This document shows, piece by piece, positions 48,011 through 58,253 of a stretch of 64,000 nucleotides of DNA. How positions within the stretch are numbered: the stretch's first letter is position 1; each line of letters begins with the position of its first letter. The notes below the pieces were generated by a model. The model was not told the origin of the DNA and made no database searches. It saw nothing but the letters and a program-made list of their open reading frames with translations. Position numbers and translations under genes: made by a program. The stretch comes from Paragorgia papillata (Eukaryota > Cnidaria > Anthozoa > Scleralcyonacea > Coralliidae). The stretch lies in NCBI GenBank assembly GCA_035771165.1, contig JAWNZC010000121.1, positions 1 through 64,000 on the forward strand, read 5' to 3'.

Positions 48011-48640
48011 CCTGAGAACATGCTATGTAATCGAGTGAAATGCCCAATATTACTTATAATATAAACAAGATATAGCTGTCGCAGACGTACCAAGCATTCA
48101 GGCAGTGGAGGCGTAGAGCATATTCTGATACACATTGTTTGATAGTCTATTAACATAGTCAGCATTTTCCCAGCTTACCCGTATCTATAGATATTTTAAA
48201 ACTCGTTTGAACACTGATTAGCGTAAAAACCGCGGTTAAGCGGTGTTTCTGCATAATCGGTCCTCGGTCTATTATCGTTAATAATTCACGAATAATCAGC
48301 CAATTACAACAGTTCATTCTATCACGTGATTGAAGTTGGACACTCCAGTAAAACACGTTTAGATCAGAAAGGTTTAATCAACGTTCTCATGTGTGCATGT
48401 GTGATAAACGATTTCAGTATCATCGCCAATTGCAATTGGTAATGAAGCTTAATAACTTAACGAAAAGCTTCACAGGGCAAGCGATGATAAATTCGTGATC
48501 ACATGAGCGAACAGAGTCATCATCATTTTTTATTTATACTTACCGACAAAGAAATTTCAAGAGGTAGAAATCAAAACACTTATTAGTCTGACACTCTGAC
48601 TAAACAGTGCAAAATATATGGAATAAATTATAAAAGCGAG
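48011..48640. other. Intergenic, nothing recognised
   Basis: AT-rich, with no supported gene or element boundary. Confidence 0.4.
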
Positions 48641-48649
48641 TGAGTGACA

Positions 48650-49345
48650 AGCAGGGGCGGATCAAGCATGAGCGGGGCCCCTGAAAAAGACAAGAAAAAT
48701 TGGAGAAAATTAACTAAAAAATGCGAATAGCAACCAGTTGGCAGCTGCGAATAACTATGTTGTAAAAATGTTTGTGTTTATCTATGGTGACTCAACCTAC
48801 ATTTCTAAGATATTTACAAACAAGGATTTCAAAGTTTAGATTTCTTATTATAGCCATAGGTTTTGGAATGATTCTAAAATATTTTCACCAAAAGGCACCA
48901 AAAATCTGCGGGGGTCCCCCAGAATGCGGGGGCCATGCCCAAAGTGCCAACTCGACTTTTTCCCAAGTGTCATGTCCAATATCGCCTGAAGTGGACTCCG
49001 ACCGGACAAACCACATTTCAGTGTGTATTGGCGCTGACCATCCAGTGTGTTCTAAACCTTTGTGCATTAATAACACACCCAGTGATAGTAACCTACCAAG
49101 CAGTGAATATTTACCCTTTCTCCGATCGACCACGTTAACGTTGTTATCATGCAGCTGTCGGGACAATATTTGTCGCATGAAATATTTAATATATACAATG
49201 CACTTCACTTTTCGATTCTGATCCGATGGGCAATATTTGTCAACTTGAATATAGTTAATGCATAACTCCAAGCAATATGGCATATTTATAATGCTACTTT
49301 CAAAGAGTGTAGCGAGCGGAGCTTTAACACACACACACACAACAG
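48650..49345. repeat. Probable degenerate transposon segment
   Basis: The segment opens with CAGGGGCGGATCAAGCATG, similar to hAT-type ends (CAGGGGCGGATC), and contains G-run text near 48908-48945 (tgcgggggtcccccagaatg) typical of such elements. A matching right end was not found. Overlapping frames on both strands (to 151 aa on the minus strand, starting in an (AC)n run at 49328-49342) look like repeat translations. Confidence 0.35.
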
Positions 49346-49429
49346 AGTTGGAGTGGTAAGTTTTGAAACCACAGTACGATCCTAATCCGCCAACTAATTA
49401 ACCGTGCTACTGACTCGCCTCATGTATAA

Positions 49430-50025
49430 CCGGTATCCGGTCAAAACGTCCTCGTGTCCTAGGAAACATTACCTTGATATTACCTTCTAGGAAACTTATA
49501 TATACTTATCTTTGTCCAAAATAAATACAAAACTTTCGTAAAACTTACTTCTGTCAAGTCTTGTTTTTGATCTCACTAAATACTGAAGTATACCAGTATT
49601 ACTATTGTCGTTATGGATACTTTTGTAGATTTCTTGTTTTCCCTTGTCCTTGTTCCCAATAGTACAAATATACTCTCGATTTCAAATTCTTGGGACAGCT
49701 TACTAAGCTTAGCAAATTTTGGTAACACGCCATCTTTGAAAATAAGTTTGTGTGTGCTGAGGCGCTGAGCTCAGGAAATTATTCAGCAGCACGAAACGTT
49801 TCTAGCCAATTATTATTGGTTATTTATGTTCTCTGAACCTTATTTAAATCTGGCAGAGCCTATGGTTTTAACTGACTTTGATCTGAGGACGTTATGACTC
49901 TGATCTGAGGACGTTATGACCTGGGAATATTTTGACACGAGGACGTTTTGACTTTGACAGTGGACGTTTTGACTTGAGGACGTTTTGACTTGAGGACGTT
50001 GTGACTGGTAAGCGTATAACCGGCT
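49430..50025. repeat. GAGGACGTTTTGAC minisatellite in a small inverted-end element
   Basis: Around 49880-50008 about seven imperfect copies of a 16-18-bp unit, GAGGACGTTTTGACTTG, are tandemly arranged. The same motif occurs inverted once at 49441-49456 (GTCAAAACGTCCTCG), next to an ATAACCGG. A matching ATAACCGG lies just after the array at 50016. This suggests a MITE of about 0.6 kb whose right terminal region expanded. Confidence 0.55.
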
Positions 50026-50326
50026 CTTAATAAGCCCCCCATGCATGAGAAAATGGCGAAGAATATTACGCTTTCCTAAATTATCAATTAATTTCATAAG
50101 TCTCGCAGACTATGGACATACTTAAGCCTTACTCTATGTATTCTATTGCCCACTGTGAGGAAAATAACAAAAACAACTCGTATAAGAAAAGTCATTGAAA
50201 GGGAAACTCGAAGGTTTTTAAGCGTCGGAAAGTCATTGAGGTTGTAAATATGGTTTAATTATTCATAACATATATGTAATGAATAATTAATATAGTTATC
50301 ATTAGTAATTATCTGTCCTTCGCGAT

Positions 50327-50340
50327 CACGCCCGTTTTCT
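50327..50340 (+). promoter_or_regulatory. Shared 5' UTR motif of first exon 1a
   Basis: CACGCCCGTTTTCT lies 23 bp before the exon 1a ATG. The identical 14-mer occurs at 56871-56884, 17 bp before the preferred exon 1b ATG. It is a conserved remnant of the duplicated 5' UTR or promoter, and it supports 56902 rather than 56866 as the exon 1b start. Confidence 0.6.
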
Positions 50341-50363
50341 GTTTTGACGCGGACCTCAGAACG

Positions 50364-50858
50364 ATGGGTTGTAAATTCACAATGCGCTGTTCAGTTCTTC
50401 TGTTGTTTCTTCTAACCGTCGTCAAAGCTGAAGATAAAGCATTTGTGGTGGCAAACTTGACAACGCTCTTCAAATGTGAGGTATTGCCCAAGAGTGACTT
50501 CTGCCCGAGTGATATTAACGTGCAAGAGGGTAGTATCGCTGACTTGGACAATATGATAAAGGGTATAAACAAGACACTCGGTATTTATAATGTCAGTTGT
50601 ATCGACGCTATTCAAAATATGACATGTCTTGGTATTCCACGCTGCGAGCCAGAACGAGTGTACGTAGACGTTGACGCCGTCATTGCTGAGTGCGAGAAAG
50701 GAAGAAACGTCTGCCCGCCGTCCATTGTGGCAGTGCCGTATATATTTAACTGTACCGCAAAGAAAGAACAGTTCCAAATATATCCAATAAATGCTTCCGC
50801 ACTGAAATGCAAGAATATACAAGATGGCTCTGGGTTTTGTCCGGAGGTTAAGTATAAG
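50364..50858 (+). CDS. Alternative first exon 1a: signal peptide + eight-Cys CRD-like domain
   Basis: 165 codons from ATG 50364 to AAG 50858, followed by a good donor (AAG|GTTAGT); reading on into the intron hits a stop after two codons. Residues 1-22 are a signal peptide ending VKA. Domain 1 has cysteines at 38, 47, 79, 88, 94, 110, 117 and 130. C149 and C159 begin domain 2, which is completed by exons 2 and 3. The TCLGIPRCEP and ECEKGRNVC region resembles the C4-C5 and C7-C8 segments of Frizzled-type CRDs, but canonical C6 and C10 have no counterpart. At least six N-glycosylation sequons are present. Joined to exons 2 and 3 the product is 327 aa, secreted and probably GPI-linked. No separate exon 2 or 3 copy was seen before exon 1b, so sharing downstream exons is the simplest model; a truncated tandem paralogue is the alternative. 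Confidence 0.75.
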
Positions 50859-52214
50859 GTTAGTTGAACTTTCTTTCGCGATGGTCGGTGTGAGCCAGTA
50901 TACATATATATATATCAATAATATCATTATAGCTAGACGCTATACATCAATACATGCATTTACGCTTTATCGCTCTATATTTACACGTATATTAAATAAC
51001 TAACGAATTACTTGTTCTAGGGCTTTTTGGAAAGGTAAGGTTCATAACGAGCACTCGCAAAGTCGCACATTCGACTCTGGCCGGTAGACTTTATCGGAAG
51101 ACGAATATACTTCAACATCCGTAAGGAACATGCGGCATATCGCTTTCGAATTTTTCCGAAGACCATTTCTCACGCAAAGTTATTTTTGGCGGATACCAAA
51201 GTGCGTATTTCAGTGATATTGCATTCGTAACCATATACATAGGCAAACGTGTATATAGGCCGAATATATTGAAGTAACGGTATAGTTGTGCGATTGGCCC
51301 TGGGTTTTGTCCGGAGGTTAAGTATAAGGTTAGTTGAACTTTCTTTCGCGATGGTCGGTGTGAGCCAGTACATATATATAGTATAGTTTAAGTCAACATT
51401 TTGAGGTAAGCCCACTTAAACTATACTATATTCGCTCTACCTTTATGGTATTGAGCACTTTCCGTGAATGTTTCTATATTTCGATTATATATATATATAT
51501 ATATTTCGATTATATATATATATATATATTTCGATTCTATATGTAATATTTATAAACCGCGCAGGAGGGCTTTATCGGATATAAAACACGAGGCGATAGC
51601 CGAGTGTTTTAGAGCCGATAAAGCCCGTACTGCAAGGTTTTTAAATGGCTTCTAAAAAGAATCACTTCATATACGTTCATTGGCGTAGTAATTTTGAAAA
51701 TTAAGCTTATCTCAGCCGTTAAAAACCAGCGAGAAACTTAGAGCGAGTCTATATCACATATATAGATCATGATTTTTCTTTGTGTTTTCCTCATGAATTA
51801 TTAATGAATTTTAGAAGTATATATATATATATATCAATAATATCATTATAGCTAGACGCTATACATCAATACATGCATTTACGCTTTATCGCCCTATATT
51901 TACACGTATATTAAATAACTAACGAATTACTTGATCTAGGGCTTTTTGGAAAGGTAAGGTTCATAACGAGCACTCGCAAAGTCGCACATTCTGACTCTGG
52001 CCGGTAGACTTTATCGGAAGACGAATATACTTCAACATCCGTAAGGAACATGCGGCATATCGCTTTCGAATTTTTCCGAAGACCATTTCTCACGCAAAGT
52101 TATTTTTGGCGGATACCAAAGTGCGTATTTCAGTGATATTGCATTCGTAATCATATACATAGGCAAACGTGTATATAGGCCGAATATATTGAAGTAACGG
52201 TATAGTTGTGCGAT
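50826..52214. repeat. Tandem duplication of exon 1a tail and intron start, split by an insertion
   Basis: The last 33 bp of exon 1a, its donor and adjacent intron (50826-50905) recur at 51296-51375 (offset 470). The following intron piece 50915-51294 recurs at 51834-52214 (offset about 920), nearly identical. This is one tandem duplication of about 470 bp whose second copy was later interrupted by about 450 bp (roughly 51376-51830), with TA microsatellites at the junctions. The copied exon tail has a donor but no acceptor, so it is presumably dead. Confidence 0.85.
51555..51641. repeat. Foldback within the intron 1a insertion
   Basis: GGGCTTTATCGG (51567-51578) pairs with CCGATAAAGCCC (51615-51626). 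Internal AAAACAC/GTGTTTT arms surround GAGGCGATAGCCGAG, and outer AAACC(G/T)(C/T)GCAG sequences extend the pairing. Short TA runs (about 51485-51533) lie just before it. Confidence 0.75.
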
Positions 52215-52600
52215 GTAAGGAACACAACACAATCCTGACTCTATTCCTATTGGCAGAATCGATTGTTATCATAAACAAGATAAACGCCGACAAATCGCGT
52301 CATAATTCTTAAGCCGCTCGTTCATATAATATTATACATAACAAATATCTTTTCAATTACTCCTTGTTTTGAAAGCACGTTCCTTCCATTACATCAATCA
52401 GTGCAAGCGCGGTGTAAGCGCGCGAGACTATCTCGCATTTAAAAAAAAAATGTTTTATGGCTATGAATGAGTAGATTATCTACGGTTTATCAAAATTTTA
52501 TACATAAAGGATTAATTTAACTCATTCCTGTCCGGCTTTCCCAGAGGTGAATAAAATCGTCTGGTGTTAGCCAGAATAAAATGTGAACAGCTGCTTCGTT
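52215..52600. other. AT-rich intron sequence with an inverted copy of the 47.4-kb repeat
   Basis: Mostly featureless. 52519-52583 is the reverse complement of the dispersed unit at 47412-47632 (AACTCATTCCTGTCCGG ... GTTAGCCAGAATAAAAT). Confidence 0.6.
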
Positions 52601-52950
52601 TCTGACTGACAAAGGTCGCCGAAGATTTAGGATTCGTCGATCGTGCGTGCATGTCACGCCGCGATGTGCAAACATGCGGAACAGATTTCCGGGCACTCCC
52701 TCCCCCGCAAGGGCAATCCGCAGGAGTTTCTTTTAATTCGGGTGAGGCGAAGGCGTGCGGGCAAGCGTAAAGCGCAAGATTCTGGGAACGAGATTGCGGA
52801 GAGAATGAGTGCGCCTCACCCGAATTACAACATGTCCTCTCACTTGAGGGGTGTTGTGGTCGGGGTATGAGAGGTGGCACATTTTCCCGGAGGGTTTTGG
52901 TTAGGTTTAGGGTTTTGGTTAGGTTTAGGGTTTCCAGGGGGGTTGTGGGG
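52601..52950. repeat. GC-rich island with short foldback
   Basis: Base composition is clearly richer in G+C than the surroundings. AATTCGGGTGAGGCG (about 52736-52750) is repeated inverted as CGCCTCACCCGAATT (52813-52827). Immediately right, GGTTTTGGTTAGGTTTAGG is present in two tandem copies (about 52895-52932). Frames on both strands cross it but look non-coding. Probably a foreign repeat in intron 1a. Confidence 0.5.
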
Positions 52951-53149
52951 GTAGGGAATTCATTTTTAAAAATGATGATTAATGTCATTTCTAGGACATT
53001 TCACAAATGACGATAATCATCATTTCGAGATGAGAGAATATGCTGCGAATTAATAGAAGCCCCATGCGGAGGAGAGGTATGGTTCCGAATTCGTTTGCGC
53101 ATGTGTCAACATCGTTCGCAGGGCGTTCGGGAGAAGATGTCGCCTCGCT

Positions 53150-53784
53150 TGCCTAAAAAAAAACTAAAACTAAACTAACCTTATTTATACTGGATAACTC
53201 TATCAGTTATACCTAAACTCAGTAAACTGTTATCCTCAGAGGTCCAGTAAGGGCTCACCCTCATTGGTCCAGTGTTACTACAGGAGGAAACCGGAGTACC
53301 CGGAGGAAATCTGTGGTGTTTGGTAGAGTCAAACTGGAAGCACTCTTCTCACATGCGGCCAAGGTGAATTTTTTTTAATCAGATAACTGCACCGTGCAGG
53401 AATTGAACCCTGGTCGCAGAGGTGAAAGACACGTGCACTAACCACTGAAAGACACGTGCACTAACCACTGAAAGACACGTACACTAACCACTGAAAGACA
53501 CGTGCACTAACCACTGAAAGACACGTACACTAACCACTGAAAGACACGTGCACTAACCACTGAAAGACACGTGCACTAACCACTGAAAGACACGTGCACT
53601 AACCACTGAAAGACACGTGCACTAACCACTGAAAGACACGTGCACTAACCACTGAAAGACACGTGCACTAACCACTGAAAGACACGTGCACTAACCACTG
53701 AGAGGCACGTGCACTAACCACTGAAAGACACGTGCACTAACCACTGAAAGGCACGTGCACTAACCACTGTGCCACCAACACCCC
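53150..53784 (-). mobile_element. tRNA-derived SINE with expanded A-box region
   Basis: Read on the minus strand the element starts near 53784 with GGTGGCACAGTGGTTAGTGC (A box TGGCACAGTGG). It then has a 23-bp unit repeated 15 times, the B box GGGTTCAATTCCTGC (about 53398-53412), a body with CTCCGGTTTCCTCC (about 53282-53295), and an A/T-rich tail ending near 53150 (TTAGTTTTAGTTTTTTTT). Without the expansion it is a normal SINE of about 300 bp. The CTCCGGTTT-TCCTCC core is shared with the 54.4-kb SINE. Confidence 0.85.
53424..53768. repeat. 23-bp minisatellite, exactly 15 copies, inside a SINE
   Basis: Fifteen units of 23 bp (345 bp in all) with core GACACGTGCACTAACCACTG. They differ at single positions (GTGCAC to GTACAC, GACAC to GGCAC, AAAG to AGAG). 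The unit is the stretch of the SINE head immediately after the A box. Each unit contains CACGTG, an E-box-type palindrome, and GTGCAC. Confidence 0.95.
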
Positions 53785-54425
53785 TTTGTTCAGTTATACG
53801 TGTACTCTGACTACATGAAACAGGGCTTTCAGATTCATTTGAAGTAGGTGGTTGTGGTAAGAAAGTAGGCGGCTGCGGGACTGGAATCCCAATATATTTC
53901 AATAGCAAGAAAAACTCAGACAAATTTGCATACTTGTTTAAGACACAACGTTACGTATATCTCCGTCCTTAGCAACGTCTGTCATTTTGCTTGGAAACGC
54001 GGTCTCAATGCTAGAACGAATGCTACATCACAAAGCAAAAACAAGGTGATAACATTTCTTTCGTATTTCTATGAATTTTTGTACACATTTCATGTATTTA
54101 TAGTGTTATTCGACTTGGATTCGTGCCAACGATCAACATACGTAGCCCCTTGTAGGGCGGCAAAGTAGAAACACCACTCGCCTCAAGGACAGTCATATCG
54201 TACGTCTGGCCTGTATGGGGTCAGTAAACCTGGACTCCTAGTACATACAGCTTACAAGCTAGACGTCTGGAATGCCAGTACAATACTGGTATACACTACA
54301 CAGCCTACAAAAGTGGGACGATTGATTGGCTTCATATTTCACTGCAAACTGTGCATAATCATTGTTTGTCACAAATAACGTTTTCATTTCCCTGCAGTGC
54401 AAAGGATACAGCGGTTCCTGTTTGA
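53785..54425. other. Intron 1a sequence, nothing recognised
   Basis: Includes an 80-codon frame at 53926-54168 without recognisable homology. No gene is called. Confidence 0.4.
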
Positions 54426-54429
54426 CTAA

Positions 54430-54735
54430 GGGGAGCACGGGTGGCGTGTGCTGTTAGCGCGCTGCCTCTCACCAAACGTTAAGCCCGGTTAGATGGGGTT
54501 AGTACTTGGATGGGTGACCGCTTGGGAATGACCCCGTTGTCGAGCTGGAAACTAATGTGAGTAGAGTTGTAGTTGATCTCTCCTGTGCTTCGAGGGTTTT
54601 TCGCTGGGTTCTCCGGTTTTCCTCCCTCCGCAAAACCAACACTTACATCATGGTAGTCATGTTCAATTGGGGCATTTCTCTCTGTTTGACCACCAGTTGC
54701 TATAGGCAATAAAGTTATTAAATCTAAATCTAATA
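54430..54735 (+). mobile_element. Chimeric tRNA/5S rRNA-derived SINE
   Basis: The head (about 54430-54475) resembles a tRNA A-box region (GGTGGCGTGTGCTGTTAGCG). The next segment, about 54481-54535, matches the conserved 3' half of 5S rRNA including the internal promoter: AAGCCCGGTTAG, then GGTTAGTACTTGGATGGGTG and ACCGCTTGGGAAT. A body with TCTCCGGTTTTCCTCCCTCC and an A/T-rich tail of AAATCT repeats follows. 5S-promoter SINEs (SINE3 type) are known; a tRNA-like head in front of the 5S part is unusual. It is not a functional 5S gene because the 5' half is missing. Confidence 0.75.
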
Positions 54736-55164
54736 TTTATAACAATAAAGAGATTGAGTTATCTACTGCGACTATAGTATTACGTAAAGTCGTAAACAGA
54801 CATTCCCTACATTCTTATACAGTATAGACGATAAGAATTCTTTTGCGGTGATATGCCCACTGAGATTGTCACCTTGCTGAGATTGTATATCGATTTGTGT
54901 AATCGACTTTAGACTTTCTCAAAGTCATTTTCAAACATTTTTGACCTTTCGACATTTTTGACCTTTCGGTTCCTCGTTGAAAAGGACTTTTCCCACCTGC
55001 AGCGCGCCAAAATTCGCCGGTGAATTTTTCGACCGGTGACGTAATTCGGGAAGTAATTATATTCAGGCTAAATTGCTATGCAAGTGCTATCTTTGGAAGT
55101 TGGAGTTAAACAGACTCTTGAAAACGTTTTAGTAGGGGTAGAACGACGTTCCATTGCATTGTTC

Positions 55165-55280
55165 CACAGCGGAAATATGAAATTTATTTCGAGTGTTGAC
55201 ATATCCTGTTCAACACGAGAAATAAATTTCATATTTCCAAGCATCCATGTATTGTTCTGTTTATTATATAAAAGATTGTC
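55165..55280. repeat. Foldback element a (intron 1a)
   Basis: 55171-55238 is a near-perfect palindrome: GGAAATATGAAATTTATTTC pairs with its inverse at the right, around CATATCC. The right flank ends TTATTATATAA, the same terminal text as the neighbouring foldbacks. Confidence 0.8.
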
Positions 55281-55325
55281 CTATTGCCTTGCAAAAATTG
55301 CATTAAACTATAATGCTGATTCGGC

Positions 55326-55377
55326 GATAATTGTCACATGTGCGATTATCATAAATAATCGCACATGTGAGATTATC
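55326..55377. repeat. Foldback element b (intron 1a)
   Basis: A palindrome with arms CACATGTGCGATTAT and ATAATCGCACATGTG around a short centre. It lies between foldbacks a and c and is bounded by TTATTATATAA/TTATATAATAA-type text. Confidence 0.8.
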
Positions 55378-55418
55378 ACTTTTATTAGTGGTGGAAAAAT
55401 CAATAAAACACTCTATTT

Positions 55419-55591
55419 TATATAATAAAAAGGGGATATTACACGGTGGCGAGAAGATATGGATTTTATGTTCGAGTGGCAAGGACAATATCTCACGAGT
55501 GGGCGCAGCGAACGAGTGAGATATTGCTCTTGCCACGAGAACATAAAATCCATATCTTTGAGCAACCGTGTAATGTTCTATTTATTATATG
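55419..55591. repeat. Foldback element c (intron 1a)
   Basis: Inverted arms of about 80 bp contain AAGATATGGATTTTATGTTC at left and its inverse at right. The centre is GGGCGCAGCG and the termini TATAATAAA/TTTATTATA. Frames over it are artefacts of the palindrome. Confidence 0.85.
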
Positions 55592-55996
55592 GACAATGAA
55601 ATTATGCGTGGAAGTGATGTTGATAAACTGGGTTTAATGCAAAAACTACAACCGCTTGACCTAAAACTTTTAGAAAATATAAATGAAAAATACAACAGCT
55701 TCTTCGAATACGCCATCTTACGTGAAAAACTGAATTAAGAGAAGTTACTGGCTCAAATTTACTTGATTCGAAACTTGTGGCGAAAGGCGTAAATTTTGAC
55801 TTGTCGATATGTCACTCGGTTCCCGGATGTAGTGAAATATTGATTCTACGAGTGTTTTAGTTGCTAGTAAAATACTCTTCTCCATATAATAAAATATTAT
55901 ACAGTTTAAGATCTCCATGCGACTACTCTCGTAAGCGACCAACTCTCATAACGACCATCTTTGAGATTCACAACCAGAACATACATTAGCTGAGAA

Positions 55997-56180
55997 ACAA
56001 CAATCGAAATATAGTAAGGTTAGATATACTGCCGAAACAGAGAACGTAGGAATCTAACGTTTCGAGAGAAGGCCCTTCGTCACGTTTCTCTTTGACGAAT
56101 GGCCTTCGCTCGAAACGTTAGACTACTACGTTCTCTGTTTCGGCAGTATATCTAACCTTACTATATTTCGATTGTTGTTT
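55997..56180. repeat. 184-bp foldback (intron 1a)
   Basis: AAACAACAATCGAAATATAG at the left is matched by the exact inverse ending at 56180. Arms of about 80 bp include GCCGAAACAGAGAACGTAG and the TAACGTTTCGAG segment. The loop is around 56,085-56,100. Confidence 0.85.
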
Positions 56181-56329
56181 CAACACTGCCTACGCAGCAC
56201 GCTACTTTTATTTAGCTGAGAAACGATGTTCGTATTTTTACTGGCTATACATCATGCTATAATATAATAACTAAATGTTATTATCGCAAATGAAATGCTG
56301 CTTTGAATGCCAACTGATATTTTAGAAAA

Positions 56330-56575
56330 TTCCAAATTTAGCCGATCTGTCGACAGAAATTGCGAGGACTGACAGAAATGTCGAAAATTCGACAGAAATT
56401 CGACAGAAATCCGATCCGTCAACAAAAATCTAAACTGTCAAAATTCCAAAGCCAAGTTCGGCGACAAAAATATGCAATAACTTACGCTGTCCAGAAATCC
56501 TGCGACAAAATTGTCGGTAACTGACGATATTCAGAAATCTGTCGGTTGTCAGAACTCAAACTTCTACGCAACGAT
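56330..56575. repeat. Degenerate CGACAGAAAT repeat
   Basis: Irregularly spaced, decayed copies of TCGACAGAAAT and related CGACAAAA motifs. It lies upstream of exon 1b. A 61-codon frame at 56637-56822 between it and exon 1b has no supported function. Confidence 0.5.
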
Positions 56576-56901
56576 TTATGTGCTGCCTTACTGGCACTCG
56601 GGACCAAAAACAACTAAAAACTAATATTGTCGGCATTTGATGACCCTCGACATTTTAACTTCGACCTTAGATCTACCATCGCCTTCGGCCCTCGATAAAA
56701 GGCCAGTCCGAAATCTCGAGGATTTTTTCTCTCCACAGTCTGGATTCGCAACGAATACACCAACTGCGAATTATGTTAATGAAGTATCGACATATAGTGC
56801 ATTCAAGTATATTTTGACGTAAATAATCCGGCACGTTTTAAGTTCAATATTAAATCTATGCTTCTATGTCCACGCCCGTTTTCTTAACAAGAAGATTATC
56901 A

Positions 56902-57411
56902 ATGGTCTTAAAATTCGCGATGTGTAGCTCGGTGATTATTTTATTGATGGTTCTTAGCGTCGTCAAGTCGCTTGATAAAGCATACGTGGTTAACCCTTTG
57001 AGGAGCTACTTTGAATGCAAGGTTTTAGCAACTAATGGTTCCTGTCCGGATGATATCGCCGTTGATAGCGTGGGAAATGGTACTGTCGCTCAATCTATCG
57101 CCACCATGATCAACAAAACAGTCATGAATACTAAGTTACTCAACTTAAATCAAACTTGTATCGATACAATTCAGAAGATTACATGTCTCAGTATTCCACG
57201 CTGCGAGCCAGAACGATTATACGTAGATGTTGATGTCCTTCTTGCTGAATGTGAGAGAGGAAGAAACATTTGTCCGCAATTGCGTGCTAGTCCTATGTTT
57301 AACTGTACCCAAAAGAAGGAAGAGAACGAACGCTTTCCAATAAATGCCCACACGCAGAAATGCACAAATATCCAGGACAGCACGGGGTTTTGTCCGCAGA
57401 TTAAGTATAAG
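56902..57411 (+). CDS. Alternative first exon 1b: signal peptide + eight-Cys CRD-like domain
   Basis: 170 codons from ATG 56902 to AAG 57411, followed by the donor AAG|GTCAGT. An in-frame ATG at 56866 would add 12 residues, but the 56902 start aligns with exon 1a and leaves the shared 14-mer CACGCCCGTTTTCT in the 5' UTR. Residues 1-23 are a signal peptide ending VKS. Domain 1 cysteines are at 39, 48, 86, 95, 101, 117, 124 and 135; C154 and C164 open domain 2. The ITCLSIPRCEPER and LLAECERGRNICP stretches are close to exon 1a, while the C2-C3 loop is 6 residues longer and diverged. At least five N-glycosylation sequons are present. It ends with the same KYK and the same phase 0 as exon 1a, so it joins exon 2 in frame to give 332 aa. 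Confidence 0.8.
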
Positions 57412-58250
57412 GTCAGTTTACAGAAGGTCAATTTTAATGTTCTTTATACTTTAAGTGCATTGAATATAATGTACATGAAATCGCAATTAATTATAGGATC
57501 GCCGGCGGCATTTTCACTTCGTTAGTAGTAGACAGATTTTAAATTGGCGGATCATGTAATCTATCCTATTCAGGCCCTGTGGCCCATAAGGCTGCAAGTT
57601 TCTCTCATCACTATAGGCTTCGCTACGCTATATCAAGACTTTCACTTCAATGGCAGTGACAGTGTCTTCCTCCTTCTCTTCAACGCCTCCATGTTGTTTT
57701 AAGGCGCCTTGCTTTTCTCCTGCCTTCTGGAACTCATGTGAATGCAGTCATACAGTGGCATTTTTCATTTTTTCTTAGCACAAGGCCAACCATTTCCATC
57801 TCCTCTGTTTTACTTCATCGCTGACCTTTGCTCATTTTCGGCGTTCTCTTGAACGGATATTTTCGGTGAATCGCTAACCCATTATACGATAAATTTATAC
57901 TTTTATAAATAATACAAGTCAACTTTCTGTCTTGAGAGGGAAATGTTACGCTAAAATATTTTTCGAATTCTAATAGAAGCGAGAATTTGTGGTAACACCA
58001 CAGTTATTATCAACATAAAAAAATCAACACTTAGGTCTTATGTCGTGCACTTTTAACACGAGCCTCTGTCTGGTTCGGATGATTGGGCGACCACATCCTT
58101 TGCTTACGACGTTAAATAAATCATTACTCATTACTCATTTATTGTTTAAATTATTAATATTAAAGCTTTATTATATATTACAATTTCTCACCATGCAAAC
58201 ATTAAAAAAATAATCATTTTCGAATTTGTTGTTTGAAAAACTCTTGTCTT
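57412..58250. other. Intron sequence with possible retroelement tail
   Basis: Mostly featureless intron. A segment around 58035-58140 ends TTAAATAAATCATTACTCAT followed by a second TACTCATTT, resembling the 3' tail of a short retroelement. Its 5' limit was not found. Confidence 0.35.
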
Positions 58251-58253
58251 CAG

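Noticed and set aside
48885..49340. 151-aa minus-strand frame
   Set aside because: It begins in an (AC)n run and crosses transposon-like text; overlapping plus-strand frames of similar quality exist.
50412..50927. 171-aa minus-strand frame overlapping exon 1a (and an 86-aa one under exon 1b)
   Set aside because: Antisense shadows of the CRD-like exons; signal peptide, cysteine spacing and splice sites all support the plus strand.
52512..52988. 158-aa minus-strand frame across the GC-rich island
   Set aside because: It crosses a dispersed repeat, a foldback and the TTAGG-like duplicate; composition is low-complexity and there is no recognisable domain.
54481..54535. 5S rRNA gene
   Set aside because: Only the 3' promoter-containing half is present, inside a SINE with a repeat tail.
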